A stretch of 64,000 bases of DNA from a virus, in the IMG/VR virus record IMGVR_UViG_3300035670_000014, positions 106,949 to 170,948 of that record. One strand, given 5' to 3'. Of the stretch, positions 36,018 to 44,400 are shown piece after piece. Under the pieces are notes generated by a model. That model ran no database searches. It saw nothing but the letters and a program-made list of their open reading frames with translations, and had not been told where the DNA came from. A program made the translations under genes and the position numbers. Each line of letters begins with the position of its first letter. Positions within the stretch are counted from its first letter, which is position 1.

Positions 36018-37094
36018 TTATGCAGCCTTCTTTGCGTAGCGGGCCAGGACATCCGCAAACTTAAAGTTTGCGCTGCCTCCGACCTTGCTGGCTGCTGCCC
36101 AGTCTTCAGTGAGCGTAAGGTCCATGAAGACCTCCGACTCCTGGCTGGCCAGCCAAGCCTGGCGCTTTGCTTCGCGCTCAAGCTCCTTGATGGTGCGGCG
36201 GTGAGCCGCAGCCTTCTGGTTCATGACCAGTCGGTAGCCACGGAAGCTCAGAACCCGCAGGTTCTTTGGCCCGGTGATGCTGTCCGTCGTCATTGCCCAG
36301 ACGAGCCTTTCGATCTGCTCGTTGATGCAGGCAATGTCGCTTCGCAGCGATTCGGTCGCCAGGAAAGCTGCCTTCTTGGGAAGGCGGGTGAAGGCCTGCG
36401 TGACCTTCTCCTGCACTTCTGCGCGGCTAGCCAACAGGCTTCCAATCTTGGCCATCACGACGGCCACAATCGACCGGCGGCGAGCAGCGAGGGCCTTAGC
36501 GGCCTTGATCTGTGCCTCGGTCTGGACCTGACGCCAGGCCGGGGCAGCTGCTGCTGCCTTTGCGGCCGCCTTGCCCTTGCGGGTCATGGCAGCGCGCTGA
36601 GCCGGAGTGGTCTCCGGTGCAGTAACAACGTGTGCCCAGCGAGCGCGGGCAGGAGCCTTCGGAGCAGTTGCCACTGCCTTGGGTGCCAGCACGTCGCTGG
36701 CGATGAGGCGAGCACGACTAGCCGTGCTGACCTTCTTAGCCATGGTGGCCCGCTCTGCAAGAGAGCAGGCTTCCCAGAAGCCAAGAAAACTGAAGATGGC
36801 CTTGACGAAGGCCTTCTCAGCTGCACGCTGAGTGCGTGCAGCAAGCTTTGCCTCAGCGCGGGCTTGCGCCTTTGCTGCAGCGGGGCTGACGGTAGCCTGG
36901 GAGTCCAGGTCGCCGGTCGAGGTGCTGTGGTCAGCGTGCTTCGATCGGTCCATGATGACCAAAGGAAGCACACGAAGGGGTGCCGGGGCCGCCGGTACGG
37001 TGGCCTTCCGGCCGTAGATGTTTTCGCGGACCGCAATCCGGTCCGCATTGGCAAGCACCTTAAGTGCCGCCAATGAAGGAATAAGGTTTGCCAC
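36018..37094 (-). CDS. Ala/Lys/Arg-rich basic protein
   Basis: About 358 residues from GTG 37094, which has AAGGAGG 5 nt upstream. Long Ala/Lys/Arg helices (KAQARAEAKLAARTQRAAEK; MTRKGKAAAKAAAAAPAWRQ) resemble histone-H1/nucleoid-type tails; the C-terminal part is more globular (RSDIACINEQIERLVWAMTT; KFADVLARYAKKAA). DNA or RNA binding is inferred from charge. The frame is open to a second well-placed GTG at 37478 (GGAGG 6 nt upstream) that would add a signal-peptide-like start (MNTCEIILAVAATLGCAPAQ) and a Cys-rich segment. Such a head does not fit a basic cytoplasmic protein, so I keep the internal start. Confidence 0.55.
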   Translation of the reverse strand: MANLIPSLAALKVLANADRIAVRENIYGRKATVPAAPAPLRVLPLVIMDRSKHADHSTSTGDLDSQATVSPAAAKAQARAEAKLAARTQRAAEKAFVKAIFSFLGFWEACSLAERATMAKKVSTASRARLIASDVLAPKAVATAPKAPARARWAHVVTAPETTPAQRAAMTRKGKAAAKAAAAAPAWRQVQTEAQIKAAKALAARRRSIVAVVMAKIGSLLASRAEVQEKVTQAFTRLPKKAAFLATESLRSDIACINEQIERLVWAMTTDSITGPKNLRVLSFRGYRLVMNQKAAAHRRTIKELEREAKRQAWLASQESEVFMDLTLTEDWAAASKVGGSANFKFADVLARYAKKAA

Positions 37095-37109
37095 GGTAAC
37101 CTCCTTGCT

Positions 37110-37500
37110 CATAGAGCATTTGATGCCAACTAAACGCCCAACAACGGGCTGATTAGCTTTCTCTGTGGCAGAGAAATGACCACTATGGTCAAGGCAATAG
37201 TCGACTGGGATTTGAACCCCATTAACTCCACAGTTGGAGCTATCAACTTTGGGCCAAGTGCAAGGCCCAATGGTATCTGTCTGGCACTTCAAACAATTGC
37301 CGCTCGTTGCCAAAGTGGCATCCTGTGAGCGGGTTGAGCAGAAGCCCATGCTGGTCAGGCACTGGAGGAGAAAGACCGAGGCTTGACCAGAGCCTCGGTT
37401 TGCCCAGTTGCCCTGGGCGGGGGCGCAGCCAAGGGTGGCTGCCACCGCGAGAATGATCTCGCAGGTGTTCATGATCACTTATTACCTCCAAGGGTAAATG
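37110..37500 (-). other. Open leader region with tRNA-like T-arm and Cys-rich reading frame
   Basis: The frame of the 36018 gene stays open to GTG 37478 with a good ribosome-binding site (TTGGAGG), encoding a signal-like N-terminus and ~10 Cys. The same DNA is rich in hairpins (GGGCC...GGCCC, GACCATAGTGGTC, GCCCGTTGTTGGGC) and holds a 51-nt tRNA-like element at 37198-37248. It may be an extended leader, a separate secreted microprotein start, or both. Confidence 0.35.
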
Positions 37501-37704
37501 AAGTTTAGGAGTAGCAGCAGGATTGCTACTATCCAGGGCTAGGATCACGGCCCAAGACCAAAGTGTCATGTCTTTGACACTATGGGTCTCATATTAAATG
37601 AAAAAAGAATGGAATACATCTTCTAGAAGAAGAATGAACTCCAATTCCCCGCGAAGATAAATGCCAATGGCAAATGTCTCCTGTGAGATTATAAGTCTCA
37701 TATT

Positions 37705-37736
37705 AAATAAAAAAGGAATGGAAATTAATCCATTCC
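37705..37736 (-). terminator. Terminator after the 37760 gene
   Basis: GGAATGG-ATTAATTT-CCATTCC then TTTTTTATTT on the minus strand. Just downstream is ATGAGACTTATAATCTCAC, a -10-like TATAAT inside an inverted repeat. Confidence 0.8.
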
Positions 37737-37759
37737 TTCCCCCTGACCTCACCTAAGCG

Positions 37760-37906
37760 TTATTCAACGCAAAGGCGGGTCAGTTCATCAGGCGGGCAGT
37801 GGTGGTTGTACTCCTGCGCGTTCCACACATGCAGCGCGATAGCTGCAGCGAGAACCACCAGGAAAAATACCACCGTTACCAACCGATCGACAAACACCTT
37901 GTCCAT
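37760..37906 (-). CDS. 48-residue single-span membrane microprotein
   Basis: ATG 37906 with CGGAGGAG upstream: MDKVFVDRLVTVVFFLVVLA, AAIALHVWNAQEYNHHCPPD and ELTRLCVE. One TM helix, then a short Cys-containing outside or inside tail. A cassette with its own terminator. The function is unknown. Confidence 0.6.
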   Translation of the reverse strand: MDKVFVDRLVTVVFFLVVLAAAIALHVWNAQEYNHHCPPDELTRLCVE

Positions 37907-37955
37907 AACTCCTCCGATGGTTAACCTATACACCATAAGGTAAGGGATTAACAGA

Positions 37956-38022
37956 GAATGAGACGACATGTCTCATTCCCCATGAAAAAAGAATGCAACC
38001 AGGCCGAAGCCTGGCTGCATTC
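37956..38022 (-). repeat. Terminator/leader module, copy 1
   Basis: Minus strand: GAATGCAGCCAGGC-TTCG-GCCTGGTTGCATTC with TTTTTTCATG (terminator, 37985-38022), then a GAGAC...GTCTC hairpin (37956-37978). Near-identical copies follow at 38518, 38829 and 39258. Confidence 0.8.
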
Positions 38023-38030
38023 TTCAAACT

Positions 38031-38468
38031 TTATGCCCAGTTTCTACTCTTGGCCTTGAGGGGCCTGTGGTACCTGGGCTCCGGTGGTGGGAGCTTTGCC
38101 GGCTCCCACTCCTGGGCCCAGGCCAGTCGCTCTTCCGCCTCCCGCTCCAAGCGGGCCCGGAGGCGGCGGTCGGCCTCCGCCTCTTCCCGGGCGGCCTTGG
38201 CCGCCTGGGCCTCCCGCACCAGGCGGGCGTCTTTCGACGCCCACTCATTTTCCCAGGCCGAGCACCTGGGTACGTAGTCGGGCATTGGGGCCTGCGCCCA
38301 GAGTGGGCGCTGGTCCTTGGGTGCGGGGGCCGGGGCAGGTGCGGCGGCGGTAGTGCTGGTGGTTGCGGTGGGGGTGGTGGCGGTGATGGCAGCCATGGCC
38401 CGAGCTTCTGCTCGGGCAACGATGACTATGACTACGACGACAATAACAACGATGATGTCAAGCAACAT
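38031..38468 (-). CDS. Membrane-anchored Ala/Glu/Arg-rich coiled-coil protein
   Basis: 145 residues. The N-terminal helix MLLDIIVVIVVVVIVIVARA anchors it in the membrane, an Ala/Thr/Pro linker (TTPTATTSTTAAAPAPAPAP) follows, then a charged coiled coil (REEAEADRRLRARLEREAEE) and a Pro-rich end. The plan is similar to Rz-type spanins or membrane-tethered scaffolds, but there is no lysis context. It is a GC-rich cassette gene with a terminator module immediately after. Confidence 0.6.
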   Translation of the reverse strand: MLLDIIVVIVVVVIVIVARAEARAMAAITATTPTATTSTTAAAPAPAPAPKDQRPLWAQAPMPDYVPRCSAWENEWASKDARLVREAQAAKAAREEAEADRRLRARLEREAEERLAWAQEWEPAKLPPPEPRYHRPLKAKSRNWA

Positions 38469-38517
38469 GAGCGAAACTCCCGACTAGTACCTACTAGCCT
38501 TAATGGGATGGATAGGA

Positions 38518-38583
38518 AATGAGACAGAATGTCTCATTCCCCATGAAAAAAGAATGCAACCAGGCCGAAGCCTGGCTGCATTC
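38518..38583 (-). repeat. Terminator/leader module, copy 2
   Basis: The same sequence as copy 1: GAATGCAGCCAGGC-TTCG-GCCTGGTTGCATTC, TTTTTTCATGGGG, then AATGAGACA-TTC-TGTCTCATT. It separates the 38595 and 38031 genes. Confidence 0.85.
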
Positions 38584-38594
38584 TTCAATCTTCC

Positions 38595-38780
38595 TTACTT
38601 AGCCCGAGTCCTCCAGGCATGAAGGAACTTAACTGGATGCATTACTGCATCCAAAAAGTCAAGGAAAGTGACCGGGTCTGCGCCCAGGTGGGCCCATGCC
38701 CACTCCGCGACGACGTAGATCAGGAAGGCCACCGATGCCAGAACGAGGATAGAAACAGCCACCAAGAACAATGTGAACAT
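38595..38780 (-). CDS. 61-residue membrane protein
   Basis: MFTLFLVAVSILVLASVAFL, IYVVAEWAWAHLGADPVTFL, then DFLDAVMHPVKFLHAWRTRA. One TM helix and an amphipathic C-terminal helix with basic end. A cassette between modules 2 and 3. The function is unknown. Confidence 0.6.
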   Translation of the reverse strand: MFTLFLVAVSILVLASVAFLIYVVAEWAWAHLGADPVTFLDFLDAVMHPVKFLHAWRTRAK

Positions 38781-38828
38781 GGCGAACTCCCGGCTAGCGA
38801 CACGCTAGCCTTATTGGGATCAATAGGA

Positions 38829-38894
38829 AATGAGACAGAATGTCTCATTCCCCATGAAAAAAGAATGCAACCAGGCCGAAGCCTGGCTGCATTC
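38829..38894 (-). repeat. Terminator/leader module, copy 3
   Basis: The same module as copies 1 and 2, between the 38906 and 38595 genes. The leader following it (GGCTAGCGTGTCGCTAGCC) also recurs at 39210-39235. Confidence 0.85.
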
Positions 38895-38905
38895 TTTAAT
38901 CTTAC

Positions 38906-39208
38906 TTACCAGCTATCGACAAAAGCGTCGACAAGCTGACCCCAGGTCACCCAGTCCTGGCACGCCAACCCAAGCTCGTCGTGCCAGCCCAGGTCGGGGT
39001 CCATGCCCCCGAGCTCGCTGAGGATCACGACTGTGTCCCACATTGCGCCAGATGGAGTTCCCTTGAAGAGGAACTCGGCCGTCAGGCGGTCGATCCCATG
39101 GGGGCCGACGTAACCCACTGTAAAATCTCCGCTGTAGCTGAGGATGTTGGGGCAGTAGCCCAGCAGGATGCGGGTGGCGGTGATGGTGGTGGTAGTGGTG
39201 TTCTGCAT
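38906..39208 (-). CDS. Hypothetical protein
   Basis: 100 residues from ATG 39208: MQNTTTTTITATRILLGYCP, then a beta-rich middle (SGDFTVGYVGPHGIDRLTAE) and an acidic/aromatic end (DPDLGWHDELGLACQDWVTW). Soluble by composition. Not recognised. It lies between modules 3 and 4. Confidence 0.58.
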   Translation of the reverse strand: MQNTTTTTITATRILLGYCPNILSYSGDFTVGYVGPHGIDRLTAEFLFKGTPSGAMWDTVVILSELGGMDPDLGWHDELGLACQDWVTWGQLVDAFVDSW

Positions 39209-39257
39209 GGCGAAACTCCCGGCTAGCGACACGCTAGCCATGATGGGATGGATAGGA

Positions 39258-39320
39258 AATGAGACAGAATGTCTCATTCCCCATGAAAAAAGAATGCAAC
39301 CAGGCCGAAGCCTGGTTGCA
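39258..39320 (-). repeat. Terminator/leader module, copy 4 (variant)
   Basis: TGCAACCAGGC-TTCG-GCCTGGTTGCA with TTCTTTTTTC, then AATGAGACA-TTC-TGTCTCATT. The outer stem differs slightly from copies 1-3, but pairing is kept. Confidence 0.8.
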
Positions 39321-39336
39321 CCTTTAATCTTAGACC

Positions 39337-39678
39337 TTACTTCCTAGCAAGGCAGGCACTCATTGCCTGCCAGTGTTGGTCGAGAGTGGGGCGAGCAAAG
39401 CCAACCTCCACTTCGTTGTAGGACATCATTGAAACTGGGGATCCGTCCTCCCTACAGGAAAGGACGGCCAAAACGCCGTCCTTTCGGTGAAGTGATTTTA
39501 CCCATCCCGCTCCGGGCACTGCCCAAAGAACAATTCCCTGGTTGATGCGGTGAGCATCAAACCAGATGGTGTTGGCGAGGGGGCTGCAGATCTCGCTGTT
39601 AGCGACGGCGTGGTCGGCCTCGGTGATGATCTGTGCGGCGTTGGGAACAATGAGAGCGATGATGGTAGCGTTCAACAT
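39337..39678 (-). CDS. Hypothetical protein
   Basis: 113 residues: MLNATIIALIVPNAAQIITE is a hydrophobic N-terminus (signal-like), then INQGIVLWAVPGAGWVKSLH, KDGVLAVLSCREDGSPVSMM and a helical end with LDQHWQAMSACLARK. The first leftward gene beside the divergent region. The leader holds a GCCAGTG...TAACTGGC hairpin and AGGAG before the ATG. Not recognised. Confidence 0.58.
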   Translation of the reverse strand: MLNATIIALIVPNAAQIITEADHAVANSEICSPLANTIWFDAHRINQGIVLWAVPGAGWVKSLHRKDGVLAVLSCREDGSPVSMMSYNEVEVGFARPTLDQHWQAMSACLARK

Positions 39679-39783
39679 GAGAGACTCCTATGCCAGTTAA
39701 CCTAATACACTGGCAGGTCGAAAGTTTCCAGGGGGTGGGCTCGGAATTAAGCCTATATCCCTGGTGCCATAATCGGCATAGTA

Positions 39784-39970
39784 CCCTCTCATCCACATTT
39801 TTTACCTTTTCCATAAGGCCCTATAAGGTCCACCCAAGACCCTCTCATCCACATTTTTCACTACTTCTATAAGCTCCCTATGGCCCAGTCTCAAGCTACC
39901 TCGAACCCACCTATCTACATTTTTTAACGCCCCCTAAGGCCCCATAAGGCCCACCTGAACTATCCTAGGG
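39784..39970. repeat. Three direct repeats in the divergent intergenic region
   Basis: Units starting at 39784, 39840 and 39906 share CCCTCTCATCCACATTTTTT (third unit CCCACCTATCTACATTTTTT) followed by a C/T-rich part with ATAAGGCCC-type endings; spacing is 56 and 66 bp. They sit between the leftward early-type genes and the rightward virion operon, where regulatory or replication sites would be expected. The rest, to 40140, shows a TATATAATAC stretch at 39983 but no gene. Confidence 0.6.
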
Positions 39971-40142
39971 CCCACTTGTCCATATATAATACTGTGTCAA
40001 TATTTAGGAGGGGGTGGGGTGTGAGAAAATAAATAAGGAAATTTGCTATGGAGATTTTTAGATTTTTTTTAGTAAGATTTCGCCCATATGTAATAGGAGT
40101 TTTTATTCTTCTAGAACCATATTGATTTGTTGAAGCGAGTTT

Positions 40143-40400
40143 ATGAATACACAGATTGAAAGAAATGATTTACTCAGACTCAGCCTTAAGGCTTACAGTT
40201 TATCAGCTATGCTTAGTAATGGGGCTATGGGCATAGTAGCAGGTAATTTTCTTAAGAAGCGTTACTTCTGTCCTATGGTTATCTCTGGAATGAAAGATCT
40301 ACAGGACATGGTAGAGATTGGTAAGGTGAAGAAGGAATTACTTGAGCTTGTAGATTTAATTGATAAACTTGAAGGTAGAGAGATTAGCAATGACGAATAG
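40143..40400 (+). CDS. Hypothetical protein, first gene of the virion operon
   Basis: 85 residues, helical (RNDLLRLSLKAYSLSAMLSN; KVKKELLELVDLIDKLEGRE). Its end overlaps the next gene's ATG (40390). Not recognised; position just ahead of the packaging genes would fit a small regulator or packaging accessory protein. Confidence 0.6.
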   Translation: MNTQIERNDLLRLSLKAYSLSAMLSNGAMGIVAGNFLKKRYFCPMVISGMKDLQDMVEIGKVKKELLELVDLIDKLEGREISNDE

Positions 40401-41472
40401 AGGAACTGAGAAAGCTAAAGCCAGAGGAGAGACTTCGTCTCTCAGTCCAGAAGAAAGGAAAGCAGAAAGGCACAGGAAAGCCATGGCAAAGTACATGGCA
40501 AAGAGAAGGCAAAAGGAGAAGGAAGCCAGACAGATTCTGGCCAGGGAAGAGAAGGCAAAGCAAGCGGCCGAAAAGGAGGAAATTGCAAAAAATCTGGAGG
40601 AACAAATTGCAAGTGTTCCCCCTGGGAAGCATTTTGCAACAGAGTTGCAAAAGAAGAACTCCTTAAATGAATTAGATTTTGGCCGCGTTTTAAATGATGC
40701 TTTAACTGTAATTGAACCTTCTCAGGTAAATGTAGAAGAGTTCTTCAGTTTTCTGGAGTTGAACAAATATAATGAGACCCTTTATAAGGGCATAACCATG
40801 ACCAGGGCCATGGCAGAGGGAATTAAGAATCACCTCATGGCAATGAAGCATGGTACTTACAGTGCTGTTCCTTTACTCTGTAAAGGTGGTCTTAAGTGTC
40901 CCATGGTCAGTCAGTGTTGGTTTGCTCACAGGGATGATGATGGTCAAATAGATCATGAGAAATCTACATACCCTTTATTTAAACCTTGTCCTGTAGAGTC
41001 TGGAATTATTGAGTTAAAGATTAGACAATATATTAGTGAACACCTGGGGAATAACATGAACATTACTCCCAGTGTTATGAATCTTATTTCCCGGCTTGCT
41101 GAGTTGGATATATATGAAATAAGAGCTGACATATTACTTAGTACCGGTTCTGCTCTTAGCTCGGATGGGCAGAATCTCCTTATTACCGTGGTTGATGCAA
41201 TAAATCAAAAAAGCGGGGAGGCATTCTTCACCGTAAAAGAGCATCCTGCCTTGGTAATCAAAGAGAAGCTACAGAATCAAAAAGATCGACTTATGAAAAG
41301 TCTGCTTAGTACACCTGAAGCTAAGCTTGCTATGGCAGCTAAGCTTAAAGGTACAAGTGAAAAATCTGATCAGACAAACATATTAACTCAGATTGCAACT
41401 ACCCTGAAAAAGAATGCATCAAAAGTAGATTCTTATTGGGACGTTGATTTAATTGATCCAGAGGATCTATGA
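40390..41472 (+). CDS. Packaging-region protein with four-Cys motif (possible small terminase)
   Basis: 360 residues from ATG 40390. A long, highly charged helical N-terminus (SPEERKAERHRKAMAKYMAK; EKEARQILAREEKAKQAAEK) is followed by a region with PLLCKGGLKCPMVSQCW and LFKPCPVESGIIELKIRQYI, i.e. C-x5-C-x5-C...C, which could bind z inc or an FeS cluster. Large phages commonly carry a protein with such a Cys pattern near the terminase. DNA recognition for packaging is an inference from position. ATG overlaps are found on both sides. Confidence 0.45.
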   Translation: MTNRGTEKAKARGETSSLSPEERKAERHRKAMAKYMAKRRQKEKEARQILAREEKAKQAAEKEEIAKNLEEQIASVPPGKHFATELQKKNSLNELDFGRVLNDALTVIEPSQVNVEEFFSFLELNKYNETLYKGITMTRAMAEGIKNHLMAMKHGTYSAVPLLCKGGLKCPMVSQCWFAHRDDDGQIDHEKSTYPLFKPCPVESGIIELKIRQYISEHLGNNMNITPSVMNLISRLAELDIYEIRADILLSTGSALSSDGQNLLITVVDAINQKSGEAFFTVKEHPALVIKEKLQNQKDRLMKSLLSTPEAKLAMAAKLKGTSEKSDQTNILTQIATTLKKNASKVDSYWDVDLIDPEDL

Positions 41473-44400
41473 TAGATAAGGACTTACTCGATAAGCTTGG
41501 AAGCGTCACCAGCGTTGCAAAAATGCGCATTCTGATGCAGGGAATACAAGATAAGGATACAGACATAGGTACGATAAGAACCATGTCTAAAGAGGCATTT
41601 GAGGCCATTAAATTCGATCTTGCAACCGGGCACTTAAAGGCGATGAGACACCTTACTCTCGGAGTAAGTCCTGAGATTAGAAATGCTTTACTTCTAGATA
41701 TTGAAGGTGGAGGTATTGACAGATTTGCTCCTGTTCTTCAGATTGCTGTTGGTACAGTTGGTCTTGATTCTACTGAGACTAAATATAGCTTTGTAGATAA
41801 AGCTGGACAAATAACTGAAGATTCTAGTAAGGCTATACAGGAACTTGAACTGTTGCCTGTTTCTCACATTAAAGATGTAGAAGAGGTTATTGATCAAAAT
41901 AGGTCGGGTTATAAAACAGCGACCTATAAAGGTCGCAGGGAGATGTATTTATCTCAGCAAGCCTATACTCAGAATGTAATGAATTCTGGATGGGTGTTTA
42001 ATGCTTCAGAAAAGTCTGATGCGTTAAAGACAAGAGCCCTTTATGAGTACCTAGAAACCTTACCTGAAAATGAAAAACTTGCTAAGTTAAAGGAAGGCTT
42101 TGAAAAAGGTAGCTTTGAATTTACAGATAGAGCTGGAAAGGTTCAAAGGTTATATACTCCGAGAGAAGCTGCAATTCGAGTTCTAGAAAGTCTCCTTGAC
42201 ATGAGGAATAAGAATGGCGCAGTAATTGGCGCTAATATTCAGTTCGACTCCGAAAGACTCATGACCCTTATAGGGTCCTACATCAAAGAAGAAGATGGAT
42301 CTATTAATGCTCATAGATTCTCCAGTGAAACTACACTGGTAGATGAAGCGGGCAGGCGAATTGATGTTATTGAACAGGCAATTAATAACGATCCCCGTAT
42401 AACTAAATTCTTTGGAGGGCAAGCCATAAAGGGCTTTGAAGACATCAGAGCAATGATGTCTTCAACCTACAAAAACCCCGGCAAGACTAACATACTTGAC
42501 CCGACCCAGACAAGATATAGAAGTAAAGTTGCTAGACTAAACCAGCTAGGTGCTGGTTATATGTCTTCTCTGTATCTCAAGTTATTTGAATCTGAACTAA
42601 GAGATAAAGGCTTAAGCTCAATAGACCAGCAAGATGTAACAGCAAGGGCAATCTATAGTGCTGCATCTATGTTGACCAGAGACAAGGCACTTGAACAAGC
42701 GCAACTTAAAGATCAAGCAATAAGAATAGCAGATCAAAATAGAGCTTCAAAGATATATGGCCTGAATATTCCAGACTCTGAGTCGATGCTTCCCCGAGGT
42801 GGAATACTGGATACCACGGATCCAGTAGAAGGTCAAGTTAGAAGGCTTGGTGTAGGAAGTAGAAATGTAAAAGCATTATTAGATGATACCTTTTCACTAA
42901 CAAGTGTTCAGTATAACCTCAGTGTTCTTTTTCCTGAAGCAGCAAAACAAGCTCACACTGCTGGACAGGACCTAGTAGATCAGTTAAAAATTCTTAATAA
43001 AGTAAATCCAGTAGCTAGATTCCTTGCAACAAATGCAGGGCTATATCAAGCTGGTGGTTTTGTAAATTCAACACTAGCATTTTTAAGAGAAACTGCTGCT
43101 GTTCTAAATACAGAAACTAGAGAAGAAATAGAAAGTGTATGGAAGCTTTTTACAACAAAAGCTGTTGATGTAAGTTACTATGATTTTATTTCTAAAAAAA
43201 ATATAACAGGACCACTAGCTCAGGTCAAAAAGTATAGAAGCTTGCAAAGAGCAATGTTCCAACTTCAAGAGTCCATGGAGATATGGACTGCTAGTTTAGA
43301 TGAGATAGAAAGAGGTGAAGTAAAGTCTACTTTATTAGCTAGAGATGCAACTGGAAAAGTAATTATTAATGAAGTAGATGGCAAAAGAGTACCAAAGATG
43401 GAGGAAGGATTTACTTTAACACAAGTAAAGACAACATCAAAGCAAATGGTAAGAGCAGATGGTCTTACCATTACTGAGTTAAGAAATGTAGGTAGAGATT
43501 ACACAGTAGAAAATAGAGCTAGGCTTTACTATGATTTTAAATTTTCCGAACTTGGACAGGATCCTAGTGGTCTAGACTACCAGACAAAAAGAGCAGAAGC
43601 TTTAAAATTCGCAACATCAGAAATTAGAAAAGAATATGCTGCCTTGCCAAATGTAAAACAAAGTGGATTTACTATTGAAGATTTGGAAAGAATGTCTTCT
43701 GAAATCCAGGCAAGGTATGCTGATACAGGTGGCCCTGAGGAACTAAGAAGCCAGTTAGTTCAAGGAGGCAAGTCAACTAATGTAGAAACAAATCAAAGCT
43801 TAATTAAGCTTGGTGCAACTGAATATAAAGGAGAAATAAATATTGAAAGAGCACTAACAGATCAAGCTATAAAAGCAGAAGGTGCAAGCAGGACGCTTGG
43901 AGGTCAAGCTTCAATGCTTCTAGACAGTTATACTTCTAATTATATTAGAAGACATGCAGGAAAGATTGCTGGTGGAGCCATAGGCTTAGGTGCAGTTGGT
44001 GTTATGAGTGCTGATGCAGCATATGAGTTTATTACTAAAGATAATTATGATCCAAGTAGAGTATCAACTTTAGATATTATTGGAAGGAGAGATGAAATAG
44101 ATCCATTCCTAAGTCAATTTACAGAAGCAAATGATAACTCTTCAGATTACGAACCAAGTAGATTCCAGCAGCCATTTTATATGGCCTCAAAAGCTCTTAG
44201 AGCAATAAGTAATCTTGGTAATAGTTTTATGCCTCAAATGGAAGCTGATATAGGTCAATATTTAACTGGACCAAGTCAAGTAAATAACATGTCTTCTTCT
44301 TATTCAGGTATGGGAGTTGATCTTAATAAGTTTGATTTGTCCGTTGAAGACGCAGATACAGTTAAGCTTATAAGTAAGTCAAATGCAAATGCAGAATTTC

